A DNA stretch of 64,000 bases from Chryseobacterium sp. Tr-659 (GTDB taxonomy: Bacteria > Bacteroidota > Bacteroidia > Flavobacteriales > Weeksellaceae): contig NZ_VWWP01000003.1 of assembly GCF_011752975.1 (NCBI RefSeq), forward strand, positions 248,001-312,000, read 5' to 3'. A program made the position numbers and the translations under genes. Within the stretch, counting starts at the first letter, position 1. Each line of letters opens with the position of its first letter. A model generated the notes under the pieces. The model saw only the letters and a list, made by a program, of their open reading frames with translations, did no database searches and was not told the origin of the DNA. This document shows positions 8,686 to 17,882 of the stretch, one piece after another.

Positions 8686-10761
8686 ATGAAAAAAACACTA
8701 CTCATTTTTCTAATTATATTTTCGCATATTTTGTATGCCCAGTCAGATTGCTCAACAGCCATGGCAGTTTGTGGTAACTCAGAAATTTCTTATACTCCGA
8801 ACGGTTATGGTAATGACTATGAGGATATGGGCGGATGTCTGACTAAAGAAAAATATTCAGTATGGTATACTTTCTCCATTGCCACAGCAGGAACACTTAC
8901 CTTTGAGATTGTTCCTAATGACCAGCTTGAAGATGATTATGACTTTGGGGTATACGGACCTAATAAAACCTGTGCTACCCGCGGCACACCAATCAGAGGA
9001 TCCTTTTCTGCAAAAAAAGGAAATACTGGTCTTAACATGGTAGCCACCGACCTTTGTGAGGATTCCGGTGGAGACAAATGGGTAAAATATATGGATGTAC
9101 TGCCTGGTGAAACTTATTATCTGGTTGTGAATAACTGGAGTGAGTCTGCCAACGGATTTAAATTGGTATGGGGTGGAACTGCTACATTAACTTCTCCATT
9201 CTCTGATCCTACAATACAGCCTCACCCATTCAACCCTCCTGGAATACCTGGTGCTAACCCTGCAGATCCAAGAGAAGTTGTTATCTGTACCAATCCTGCA
9301 ACCTTTGATTTCTCATCATTATCCGCAGGAATTATCAATGGCAACCCTAACTTCAGCGTTAGTTATCACACAAGCCAGAATGATGCTTTAATAGGCAACA
9401 ATCCTATTACAACACCTCAAACAGTTACTCCTACAGGATTATATTATTACAGCATCAGCTATACAGATCCTTTGAACCCAAACAGCCCTGCCAGCAAATG
9501 TAAGCAAATAGGTAACTTTAAATTCAAAGATGGTTCTTTCAAAGCAACCAATGCTACCTTAACAAGCTGTAACAATAACAATGCAGGTACTGCTACATAC
9601 GACCTTACTACAGCAAACGTTTCAGGAGATCCTGCGATGACTAAAAAGTATTATCATACTTTATATGATCTCAATAACGGCATCAATGAAATCACCAACA
9701 TTTATCAGTTTGTTTCAGCTGAAGGGAAAATATATGCTAAAGTAACTTCTCCGTTCGGATGTACTTCTACTGCAGAGATCACTCTTAAATTCTATCCTGC
9801 AATTATTGCAAAAGATGCTGAACTGAGAGAATGTTTTATAGAATCTAACCCTTCAACAGCTTTATTTAACCTTGATAATGCTGCTGTTATAACACCACAG
9901 GCAGGTATAGTAAAAAATTACTATCCTTCATTAACTGATGCAATTGATGCAACCAATGAAATCGTAGCTCCTAAAACATATGTTGCTCCAAACGGTTTTG
10001 TGTATGTAAGAGTATCTGATAACAGAGGCTGTTATGTGGTAGTAAAAATTGGATTAACAGTACTTCCGCCAGTAAAATCTGATGTTCTGAAAGACAAAAT
10101 CATTTGTATGGAAGACACTACTACTCTTGATGCAGGCCCTGGATTCAAGAGCTACGAATGGAGCACAGGAGCCACTACGCAAACTATTAAAAATGTAGGA
10201 GTAGGAACCTACTGGGTAAAATTAAAAACAGGAGAGTGTATTGCGACTCAAACGGTAACCGTATATCCTTCTGAACAGCCGGTGGTATCCAATATTGATA
10301 TTTCCAACACAACACTTACGATCAACGTTATTGGAGGAACTCCGGATTATCAGTATTCAATGGATAAAATAATATGGCAGCCTTCAAACACATTCTCCAA
10401 TGTGGCAAGAGGAACATACAAAGTATATGTAAAAGATGCTTATGACTGTGACCCTATTGAAGTTACTGTGGTGGTTCCAAACCTGATTAATATGATTACT
10501 CCGAACGGAGATGGCGTGAACGATGTTGTAGATTATTCTGCAATGGCTGACAAACAAAATCTTGTTCTAAGTATTTTCGACAGATACGGAACAAAAATCC
10601 ACCAGGGAGATAAATCCAACGGATATAAGTGGGATGGAAAAATTGCGGGTAAAAATATCCCTACCGGTACATACTGGTACTCTGTAACATGGAATGAGAA
10701 TGATAAAAAGAATACTCCTTTCAAGTTTTCAGGATGGATTGTTGTAAAAAACAGAGAGTAA
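8686..10761 (+). CDS. T9SS type B cargo protein, paralog 1 of 4 (PPC/CUB-like N-terminus)
   Basis: The start chosen is ATG 8686, giving a 691-residue protein with a clean signal peptide ending YAQ. An in-frame TTG at 8632 would add 18 residues before the signal peptide. Domains, approximate: 18-165 a cysteine-containing jelly-roll-like module (CGNSEISY, DDYDFGVYGP, YYLVVNNW); 195-285 a linker module; 286-376 and 377-466 two related repeat modules (CNNNNAGTATYDL; ELRECFIES); 467-595 a PKD/Ig-like SprB-type repeat (YEWSTGATTQ, GTYWVKLKTG); 596-691 the gliding-motility-associated CHU_C domain (ITPNGDGVNDV, FDRYGTKI, GTYWYSVTW), the T9SS type B sorting signal. It is predicted to be secreted and held at the surface. 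Its C-terminal half is closest to that of paralog 4. Confidence 0.93.
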   Translation: MKKTLLIFLIIFSHILYAQSDCSTAMAVCGNSEISYTPNGYGNDYEDMGGCLTKEKYSVWYTFSIATAGTLTFEIVPNDQLEDDYDFGVYGPNKTCATRGTPIRGSFSAKKGNTGLNMVATDLCEDSGGDKWVKYMDVLPGETYYLVVNNWSESANGFKLVWGGTATLTSPFSDPTIQPHPFNPPGIPGANPADPREVVICTNPATFDFSSLSAGIINGNPNFSVSYHTSQNDALIGNNPITTPQTVTPTGLYYYSISYTDPLNPNSPASKCKQIGNFKFKDGSFKATNATLTSCNNNNAGTATYDLTTANVSGDPAMTKKYYHTLYDLNNGINEITNIYQFVSAEGKIYAKVTSPFGCTSTAEITLKFYPAIIAKDAELRECFIESNPSTALFNLDNAAVITPQAGIVKNYYPSLTDAIDATNEIVAPKTYVAPNGFVYVRVSDNRGCYVVVKIGLTVLPPVKSDVLKDKIICMEDTTTLDAGPGFKSYEWSTGATTQTIKNVGVGTYWVKLKTGECIATQTVTVYPSEQPVVSNIDISNTTLTINVIGGTPDYQYSMDKIIWQPSNTFSNVARGTYKVYVKDAYDCDPIEVTVVVPNLINMITPNGDGVNDVVDYSAMADKQNLVLSIFDRYGTKIHQGDKSNGYKWDGKIAGKNIPTGTYWYSVTWNENDKKNTPFKFSGWIVVKNRE

Positions 10762-10778
10762 TAACCTTTTATACTATT

Positions 10779-10806
10779 AAAAGCCGCCCAGGCGGCTTTT
10801 TCTTTT
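10779..10806 (+). terminator. Rho-independent terminator
   Basis: A GC-rich GCCGC / GCGGC stem with flanking A and T runs lies 18 bases after the paralog 1 stop. Confidence 0.85.
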
Positions 10807-10855
10807 TCAAATCTTGATAAAAAACTTGTTTCCTTCACTTTTTGTTTAACAAAAA

Positions 10856-10863
10856 TAGTTTTG
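10856..10863 (+). promoter_or_regulatory. Putative -7 promoter box of paralog 2
   Basis: TAGTTTTG matches TAnnTTTG and ends three bases before the ATG at 10867. This predicts a leaderless or nearly leaderless transcript. Confidence 0.5.
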
Positions 10864-10866
10864 ACC

Positions 10867-13008
10867 ATGAAAAAAATACTATTCTTTTTTATTTTATTGA
10901 TAGCACAAATGGCCTATTCTCAGTCAGACTGTACCTCAGCTATTCCCATCTGTGGTAACTCTGACATTTCATACAATCCGCCAGGCCACGGAAATGTAGT
11001 GGAAATCCTTGAGCAAAACGGAGGATGCCTAAAAACCAATGAAAACTTATCTGTATGGTATACGTTCACGGTGGCAACTTCAGGAACTCTTGCATTTACC
11101 ATTAAACCTAATGTTCAGAGTGACGATTATGACTTTGCAGTATATGGGCCTACTACAAACGGGTGTGCTTCTTTACAAACCAACAACATCTTTATCCAAC
11201 CGATAAGATGTAACTTTTCTGGAGAATCCGGAGATACGGGACTTGATATCAACCTGGCACCTCCCGCTGTTTTCCCAACCTTTCCTCCCAACTTAACATC
11301 TGACATGAACAGTGGAAAATGGAGCCCTTACATGAATGTTATAGCGGGTCAGACTTATTACCTGATTATAGACAACTACCGTAGTACAGCCAAAGGGTTC
11401 TCTATGGTTTGGTCCGGTACTGCCAGTTTAAGTTCTGCATTTAATGACCCTACACTTTCTCCCAATCCGTTTATCCCGCCGGGAATTCCGGGAGCAACAA
11501 TTAATGATCCAACTCAGGTGATGGTGTGCGCGCTTCCCACTCAGTTTGATTTTACCACACTTAGTGCTTCAATCATCAATGGAAACAGTTCTAATTTCAA
11601 AGTAACTTATCACAAAGATACCAATGACGCACTTACAGGAGATAACCCTCTTACAGTAGCTACTGTGAATGGAACTACAATTTATTACTACAGAGTGGTA
11701 TATAAAGATCCGAATAACCCAAACAACCCTGTCAACGGCTGTTTTATAACCGGTAAATTTAAATTCGTTAATGTAGGTATCTCTGCCAATGCTGCAACAT
11801 TGTATTCGTGTAATAATAACGGTGAAGGTAAAGCGAAATACGATTTAACAACCGCTAACGTATATGGCCCGGGGGGCACGATCAAGTATTATCCTACCGC
11901 TGCTGATATGAATGCAGGAACTAACGAGATTACTGATCCTACCAATTATATGTCTCCTGAAACAACGATATATGCTAAAGTGATATCTTCTTTCGGATGT
12001 ATTGCAACAACTACAATCAGATTATTATTCTATCCGACCGTAGTACTAAAAGATGCAGTTCTTGAAAATTGCTATATTGAAAATGATGTTACCCGTTCAA
12101 CATTTGACTTATCCAAAGCATCAATCGGAGTTGCCGTACCAACGCCGCCGGGAATTATAATCAAGTATTATACATCGGTTGCTGATGCCAAAGCTCAATC
12201 CAATCCGATTGCTACACCATTTAATTATCTTTCCGAAAGTACTACCGTATATGCAAGAGTAGATAACGACAAACTATGTTATTCTATAGCTAAAATTGTA
12301 TTAAAAGTATTACCACCGGTAAAATCTGCTGTTTTAAAGGATAAAACCATTTGTGTGGAAAACAAAACCACACTGGATGCAGGACCTGGATTTGACGGTT
12401 ATGAATGGAGCACCGGCGCTACTACACAAGCCATCAACAATGTGGGGGTAGGAGTTTATTGGGTAAAACTTCAGACTGGAAAATGCTTCACGCTTCAAGA
12501 AGTACGCGTACATCCTAGTCTTCAGCCTGTTGTTTCGGGAATAGAAATCACCAATAACAATATTACAGTTACGGCTACAGGAGGTGTTCCACCGTATAAG
12601 TATTCCGTAGATGGTATCAACTGGCAGGATTCCAACACTTTCACAGGACTTCCGAGAGGTGAAAACACGATTTATGTAAAAGATACTTACAACTGTAATC
12701 CTATCCAGGTGACGGTAACTGTTCCTAACCTTATCAATGCGATTACTCCAAACGGGGACAACGTAAATGATGTTATTGATTACTCTGCACTGGCTTACAA
12801 GAAGAATCTTGTGTTCATTGTATTTGACAGATACGGAAACAAACTTCACGAGGCCAACAAAATAAGAAATTTCACATGGGACGGAACGGCTTTCGGCAAG
12901 AAAATCCCTACCGGAACTTACTGGTACACGATCTCTTGGAATGAAAACAATAAAGACAATACCGAAACCAGATATTCAGGATGGGTATTGGTAAAAAATA
13001 AAAACTAA
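10867..13008 (+). CDS. T9SS type B cargo protein, paralog 2 of 4 (PPC/CUB-like N-terminus)
   Basis: From ATG 10867 the product is 713 residues; the in-frame TTG at 10861 is part of the putative -7 box and was not used. The signal peptide ends YSQ. The N-terminal module matches paralog 1 (SDCTSAIPICGNSDISY, DDYDFAVYGP, YYLIIDNYRS) but has a longer loop around residues 135-150. It then has the two repeat modules (about 306-395 and 396-489), the SprB-like repeat (about 490-618) and the CHU_C type B sorting domain (about 620-713: ITPNGDNVNDV, FDRYGNKL, GTYWYTISW). Its C-terminal half is nearly the same as that of paralog 3, not paralog 1. Predicted cell-surface or secreted protein; ligand unknown. 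Confidence 0.93.
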   Translation: MKKILFFFILLIAQMAYSQSDCTSAIPICGNSDISYNPPGHGNVVEILEQNGGCLKTNENLSVWYTFTVATSGTLAFTIKPNVQSDDYDFAVYGPTTNGCASLQTNNIFIQPIRCNFSGESGDTGLDINLAPPAVFPTFPPNLTSDMNSGKWSPYMNVIAGQTYYLIIDNYRSTAKGFSMVWSGTASLSSAFNDPTLSPNPFIPPGIPGATINDPTQVMVCALPTQFDFTTLSASIINGNSSNFKVTYHKDTNDALTGDNPLTVATVNGTTIYYYRVVYKDPNNPNNPVNGCFITGKFKFVNVGISANAATLYSCNNNGEGKAKYDLTTANVYGPGGTIKYYPTAADMNAGTNEITDPTNYMSPETTIYAKVISSFGCIATTTIRLLFYPTVVLKDAVLENCYIENDVTRSTFDLSKASIGVAVPTPPGIIIKYYTSVADAKAQSNPIATPFNYLSESTTVYARVDNDKLCYSIAKIVLKVLPPVKSAVLKDKTICVENKTTLDAGPGFDGYEWSTGATTQAINNVGVGVYWVKLQTGKCFTLQEVRVHPSLQPVVSGIEITNNNITVTATGGVPPYKYSVDGINWQDSNTFTGLPRGENTIYVKDTYNCNPIQVTVTVPNLINAITPNGDNVNDVIDYSALAYKKNLVFIVFDRYGNKLHEANKIRNFTWDGTAFGKKIPTGTYWYTISWNENNKDNTETRYSGWVLVKNKN

Positions 13009-13027
13009 ACATTTATTCCATATTTGA

Positions 13028-13057
13028 AAAATCACCTCATTTTGAGGTGATTTTTTT
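13028..13057 (+). terminator. Rho-independent terminator
   Basis: AATCACCTCA / TGAGGTGATT stem with a three-base loop and a run of seven T, 20 bases after paralog 2. Confidence 0.9.
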
Positions 13058-13148
13058 ATCAACACATCCAATCTCCTGTTTACAGCCTTTTTTGAAAATC
13101 TACTAACAATTTGTTGATTACTATTTTTTTATTATTTTTTAAATAAGC

Positions 13149-13156
13149 TATCTTTG
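13149..13156 (+). promoter_or_regulatory. Putative -7 promoter box of dnaB
   Basis: TATCTTTG is a perfect TAnnTTTG match. Four bases separate it from the dnaB ATG. Confidence 0.6.
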
Positions 13157-13160
13157 CACC

Positions 13161-14747
13161 ATGGCGCAGAAAGAAACATTATCATCCCTGACACACGGAA
13201 ACTTTGCAAAAGAATTGTCTATTGCGGATGGAAAAATGCCTCCCAATGCAGTGGATTTTGAAAGACTTGTTATCGGAACTTTTTTGATTGACAAAAAAGG
13301 GCTTGATCATTCCATTGACCTTCTTACCCCAGAGGTATTTTATGATCCGAGACATCAGATCATCTTCTCCACCATTCTGAAGCTTTATGAAGGCAACCAC
13401 CCGGTAGACCTGATGACGATTATTCAGGAATTAAAAAAAGAAGACAAACTGATTCAGGCTGGTGGTGATCATTATATTATTGATCTTACCATGGGAGTAA
13501 GTTCATCTGCCCATATTGAATATCATGTCCGTGTTATTCTTGAAAAATATATTTTAAGAAGTTTAATCAATGTTTCTGCGAATGTAATTGATTCTTCCTA
13601 TAAAGAATCCACAGATGTTTTTGAACTTCTGGATAAAGCAGAACAATCCTTCTTTGAGATCACCAACGGAACGATCAAGAAGGGGTTTGATACCGCCAAC
13701 TCATTAGTAAAGCAGGCCATTGATACCATCAAATCTTTGAAAGACAAGCAAGGTCTTTCCGGAGTTCCTTCAGGATTCAGAGATGTAGATAAGGAAACCG
13801 GGGGATGGCAGAATTCCGACCTTATTATAATTGCAGCCCGTCCCGCGATGGGAAAAACAGCATTTCTTCTTTCTATGGCCAGAAATATTGCGGTGGGACA
13901 CAAAATACCTATGGCACTGTTCTCTCTCGAGATGGCGTCCGTACAGCTTATCACCAGAATGATAGCATCAGAAACCAGAATCTCATCTGAAAAACTCAGA
14001 AAAGGAACCCTGGATGATGAAGAATGGCAGAGACTATTCTCCAATGTATCTGAACTGGAAAACGCACCTTTATATATTGACGAAACCCCTTCACTTTCCA
14101 TATTCGATTTCCGTGCAAAATGCCGAAGGCTGGTAATGCAGCATGGAGTGAGATTAATCATGGTAGACTACCTTCAGCTGATGACAGCCGGAGGCGGTGG
14201 AAAAGGTGTTGGAAACCGTGAACAGGAAATCTCCATGATTTCACGTTCATTAAAAGCCATTGCAAAAGAACTGAACGTCCCGGTAATTGCACTTTCCCAG
14301 CTTTCCAGAAGTGTTGAAGCCCGTCCGGGAAAAAGACCTCAGCTTTCTGACCTGAGGGAATCCGGAGCAATTGAACAGGATGCGGATATTGTATCTTTCA
14401 TCTTCAGACCTGAGTATTATAAAATTACCGTTTGGGATAATGATGAAGAAGGACAGGAAACCTCAACGGAAAACCAGGCTGAGCTTATTATTGCAAAACA
14501 TAGAAATGGTGCAACGGCAGATGTAAGATTATCTTTCTTAAAACATTTCGCAAAATTCGGTGATATTGAAGCAGCTCTTGATGGCGGTATGGGAGGAGGC
14601 TATCCGTCCAACTTTAATGAACCAAGCGGTTTCGATAAGATCAAAACAACCATACAGCCGGGTGCAGCATTTGACCTTCCGGACAGCTCCAAACTTTCAG
14701 GATCATCCATGAATGATTTTGATGATGATGATGATTTTCCTTTTTAA
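13161..14747 (+). CDS. dnaB: Replicative DNA helicase DnaB
   Basis: DnaB is the hexameric 5'-3' helicase that unwinds the replication fork and binds primase. The 528-residue protein has the DnaB N-terminal domain (about residues 25-130; EYHVRVILEKY), a linker helix and the RecA-like ATPase with Walker A ARPAMGKTA (226-234), MVDYLQLM Walker B, and a GAIEQDAD motif late in the domain. The C-terminus is a glycine-rich, then strongly acidic tail (a run of aspartates before FPF), a plausible flexible interaction tail. There is no intein. It lies between the two pairs of T9SS paralogs, followed by rnhA 58 bases on. The -7 box four bases upstream suggests a leaderless message. Confidence 0.97.
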   Translation: MAQKETLSSLTHGNFAKELSIADGKMPPNAVDFERLVIGTFLIDKKGLDHSIDLLTPEVFYDPRHQIIFSTILKLYEGNHPVDLMTIIQELKKEDKLIQAGGDHYIIDLTMGVSSSAHIEYHVRVILEKYILRSLINVSANVIDSSYKESTDVFELLDKAEQSFFEITNGTIKKGFDTANSLVKQAIDTIKSLKDKQGLSGVPSGFRDVDKETGGWQNSDLIIIAARPAMGKTAFLLSMARNIAVGHKIPMALFSLEMASVQLITRMIASETRISSEKLRKGTLDDEEWQRLFSNVSELENAPLYIDETPSLSIFDFRAKCRRLVMQHGVRLIMVDYLQLMTAGGGGKGVGNREQEISMISRSLKAIAKELNVPVIALSQLSRSVEARPGKRPQLSDLRESGAIEQDADIVSFIFRPEYYKITVWDNDEEGQETSTENQAELIIAKHRNGATADVRLSFLKHFAKFGDIEAALDGGMGGGYPSNFNEPSGFDKIKTTIQPGAAFDLPDSSKLSGSSMNDFDDDDDFPF

Positions 14748-14805
14748 ATTTTAAAACAGGCAGATGCTGAGGATAATTTAAATAATTCATTTTTTATATA
14801 CAGAT

Positions 14806-15282
14806 TTGAGAATCGAAATTTATACTGACGGAGCTTGCAGCGGAAATCCGGGAAAAGGCGGATATGGAATTCTTATGCGCGTTCCTGAAAAAAATTACCA
14901 AAAAACATTTTCAAAGGGTTTTCGGAAAACTACCAACAACAGAATGGAACTTCTGGCAGTAATTACGGCACTGGAAAAACTGAAATCAACAGAAAATGAC
15001 ATTCATGTATATACAGATAGCAAATATGTATCTGATGCCATCAACCAAAACTGGATTTCAGGCTGGATCAAAAGAGGCTGGAAGAATGTAAAAAACCCTG
15101 ATCTCTGGAAAAGGTTTGTTGAATTATATCAAAAACACTCCCCTAAAATGCACTGGGTAAAAGGCCATGCAGGGCATTTCGAAAATGAGCTTTGCGACAA
15201 ACTCGCTGTTGCCGCAGCCAGTTCTCCGGATCTTGAAGTTGATACTTATTTTGAGAATCTTGATAATAATTCGCTGTTCTGA
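14806..15282 (+). CDS. rnhA: Ribonuclease HI
   Basis: RNase HI cleaves RNA in RNA-DNA hybrids. The 158-residue protein has the catalytic set of the family: Asp in IYTDGACSGNPG near residue 7, Glu in NRMELLAV, Asp in VYTDSKYV, and the GHAGHFENELCD segment carrying His and the last Asp. Length fits bacterial type I enzymes. The start appears to be TTG at 14806: the only nearby in-frame ATG (14764) runs into a stop codon, and the first beta strand begins immediately after the TTG. It lies just downstream of dnaB, which may indicate joint expression for replication tasks. Confidence 0.93.
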   Translation: MRIEIYTDGACSGNPGKGGYGILMRVPEKNYQKTFSKGFRKTTNNRMELLAVITALEKLKSTENDIHVYTDSKYVSDAINQNWISGWIKRGWKNVKNPDLWKRFVELYQKHSPKMHWVKGHAGHFENELCDKLAVAAASSPDLEVDTYFENLDNNSLF

Positions 15283-15446
15283 ATTTTATTAATACAAACA
15301 TATAATTAAGCTCACAACATTCATTATTTCATTGTCGGAAATAGTATTTTTTATTTAATATTGAAAATTTTAACAAATTTAACATTAAATACATATTTTT
15401 TGAATGGGATTTAATATCTTTACGTATTAATCTAAGTCCCAGCTAA

Positions 15447-17699
15447 ATGAATAAAAATCTATTATTTTACTTAGCCGTTTTCTTATTCTGCATCGCAGGA
15501 AAGTCTTTTGCCCAGACTTATCAGCTTGCAGGAAACCCTGTGAACACTACCGGATGGACAATGGTTTCTCCTACACAGGTAAACGGTGATTTTGTTCAGC
15601 TCACTCCTGACACCAACAACCAATCAGGATCTATCCGACTGAACGATCCTATTAATTTAAAATATTGCGACAAATGGAGGGTAGAGTTTGATTTCAGAAT
15701 GGATTCCAATCAAACTTCAAACGGAGACGGAATTGCGTTTTGGTATCTGGCAAATCCACCTGTAGCGAGTGTATTAGGCTCCGGTCTTGGCGTTTCGCAA
15801 AATGCAGTTGGCTTTATTGTAGGATTTGATACTTACAACAATACAACAACGGCCACCATGAGTAAAGTACATGTTGCTTATGGACAGGTAGCGAATACTA
15901 CAGACTCTAACAATGTAGAGTTCTTCAATGTTCCGGGAAGTTCTTTTCACTCACCGGATTTAAATACCACACTGCCTTTTCAGGGAACAACCTTCAAACA
16001 CGTTGAAGTAACCGCTCAGGTAGATCCGGCAACACCTACTAACTGGATTGTAAAAATAACAATTGACGGCAACCTGATCTGTAATCAATCTTTTGCCCCT
16101 TCTGGTACAGCTGCTGCAATGACTATCGGATATTTTGGATTTTCAGCTTCCACCGGAGGTGCAAGATCCAGACATTCTATTAAAAACGTAAAGATATACA
16201 CTGACAAAGTTCCTATTTTACAAAATTCAGCAACTCAATCGTTCTGTCCTAATCCTGCCACAGGGTATGGAAGTGTAAATCTCACTACTTTTAATTCGCA
16301 ATTTGTAAGCAACCCTTCCAACTATACTTTTAGTTATATGCAGGGCGGCACTCCTATTACGAACCCTACAAACTATCAATTTAATGCTAATACTACGGTA
16401 ACCGTTATTATCAAAGACAATGCAGGTATCCTGTGTGACAACCCGGATGGAAAAATCCTACTGGTTCTCGCTCCTTTCAAAGCAGAGGACAGAACCATCA
16501 CAGTATGTAATAACAATAAAGCAGGCACCGCTACTTTCAACCTGAATACGGCTAATGTGACGGATGTTCCTGGTGTTAGTAAAAAGTATTATAAAACATT
16601 GGCTGATCTGAATGCTGGCACTAATGAAATTCAGTACCCGGATAATTATTTATCTGCTCCTGGAACTGTTTATGTAAAGGTAACTACTCCTCAGGGATGT
16701 ATGGGTACAGCTAAAATTACTCTGGCTTTTTATCCTGATACTCCTGTTAAAGAGGCAACTCTCAGATCATGCTTCATTGAAGATAATATTACAAATGCTG
16801 TTTTCAATTTAACCGCTGCTGATGTCACTACACTAACCAGTGGGTACACCAAAAAGTATTATACAACAGCTGCCAATGCAGTAAGCGGCACCAATGAAAT
16901 CATGAACCCGCTTCAGTACATGTCAACAACTACTGCTGTGTATGCAAAAGTAACGGACGCCAACGGATGCTTCAATATTGCCAAAATTAATTTAATTGTT
17001 CTCCCGCCGGTAAAATCTGCCGTTTTGAAGGACAAAACGATTTGCATTGGTGAGAAAACCAATCTTGATGCAGGCCCTGGTTTTGATGGATATGAATGGA
17101 GCACAGGAGCAACTACTCCATCTATAAAAGATGTAGGAGTGGGCATATATTGGGTAAAGCTTAAAACAGGAAACTGCATTACTACTCAGATTGTAAAGGT
17201 ATTGGCTTCTCCGAATCCTGTAATTTCCAGCATTGATATTAACAACAATACCATTACGGTAAATGTAGCCGGCGGAACTCCTCCTTATCAATATTCTTTA
17301 GACGGAGCCAACTGGCAGACAAGCAATACGTTCGCCGGTCTGGCAAGAGGGGAAGTAAAAGTTTTCGTGAAAGATTTCTATAATTGTACTCCTGTAGAAG
17401 TTCAGATTACCGTTCCTAACCTCATTAACGCCATTACCCCTAATGGTGATAATATAAATGACGCTATCGATTACTCCGCACTTGCTTATAAGAAAAATCT
17501 GGTATTTGTAGTGTATGACAGGTATGGAAACAAACTTTATCAAGCTGACAAAATCAGAAATTTCAAATGGGACGGCACTGCTTCTGGTAAAAAAATCCTT
17601 ACAGGAACCTATTGGTACACCATCTCCTGGAATGAAAACAATAAAGACAATACCGAAACGAAATATTCCGGCTGGGTACTGGTAAAAAACAGAGAATAA
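15447..17699 (+). CDS. T9SS type B cargo protein, paralog 3 of 4 (L-type lectin-like N-terminus)
   Basis: The 750-residue protein starts at ATG 15447 with a signal peptide ending FAQ. Residues ~24-255 form a legume-lectin-like (L-type lectin) beta-sandwich: YQLAGNPVNTTGW at its start, VEFDFRMDSN, GDGIAFWYLANPP, VGFDTYNN and HSPDLN. Then follow a linking module (about 265-345), the two repeat modules (345-435, 436-525), an SprB-like repeat (526-655) and the CHU_C type B sorting domain (657-750). The lectin fold suggests surface binding of glycans, an inference. The C-terminal half is closest to paralog 2 (IDYSALAYKKNLVF, NENNKDNTET shared). A TATCTTTA near-match -7 box lies at 15415. Confidence 0.93.
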   Translation: MNKNLLFYLAVFLFCIAGKSFAQTYQLAGNPVNTTGWTMVSPTQVNGDFVQLTPDTNNQSGSIRLNDPINLKYCDKWRVEFDFRMDSNQTSNGDGIAFWYLANPPVASVLGSGLGVSQNAVGFIVGFDTYNNTTTATMSKVHVAYGQVANTTDSNNVEFFNVPGSSFHSPDLNTTLPFQGTTFKHVEVTAQVDPATPTNWIVKITIDGNLICNQSFAPSGTAAAMTIGYFGFSASTGGARSRHSIKNVKIYTDKVPILQNSATQSFCPNPATGYGSVNLTTFNSQFVSNPSNYTFSYMQGGTPITNPTNYQFNANTTVTVIIKDNAGILCDNPDGKILLVLAPFKAEDRTITVCNNNKAGTATFNLNTANVTDVPGVSKKYYKTLADLNAGTNEIQYPDNYLSAPGTVYVKVTTPQGCMGTAKITLAFYPDTPVKEATLRSCFIEDNITNAVFNLTAADVTTLTSGYTKKYYTTAANAVSGTNEIMNPLQYMSTTTAVYAKVTDANGCFNIAKINLIVLPPVKSAVLKDKTICIGEKTNLDAGPGFDGYEWSTGATTPSIKDVGVGIYWVKLKTGNCITTQIVKVLASPNPVISSIDINNNTITVNVAGGTPPYQYSLDGANWQTSNTFAGLARGEVKVFVKDFYNCTPVEVQITVPNLINAITPNGDNINDAIDYSALAYKKNLVFVVYDRYGNKLYQADKIRNFKWDGTASGKKILTGTYWYTISWNENNKDNTETKYSGWVLVKNRE

Positions 17700-17708
17700 A
17701 CCACTTAC

Positions 17709-17743
17709 ATGATAACTACCTCTTCTTTTGGGGTAGTTATCAT
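17709..17743 (+). terminator. Long perfect hairpin, probable terminator
   Basis: A 12-bp perfect stem (ATGATAACTACC / GGTAGTTATCAT) lies 10 bases after paralog 3. The T tract after it is weak, so it may act as an mRNA 3' stabilising hairpin instead. Confidence 0.65.
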
Positions 17744-17882
17744 GTTATTATAATTTATTTTTAATCTAAATAAAAATAAAATTCCAATCAGACAAAACAA
17801 CACATCATCATATTAATCAGACACTTAAATAGAAATCAATTGAATATCAAGTAAAAATAATTAACATCACAATCCATCCATT

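Noticed and set aside
12334..12849. 171-codon minus-strand frame inside T9SS paralog 2
   Set aside because: It is antisense to well-conserved SprB-like and CHU_C sequence and similar mirrors occur in paralog 3.
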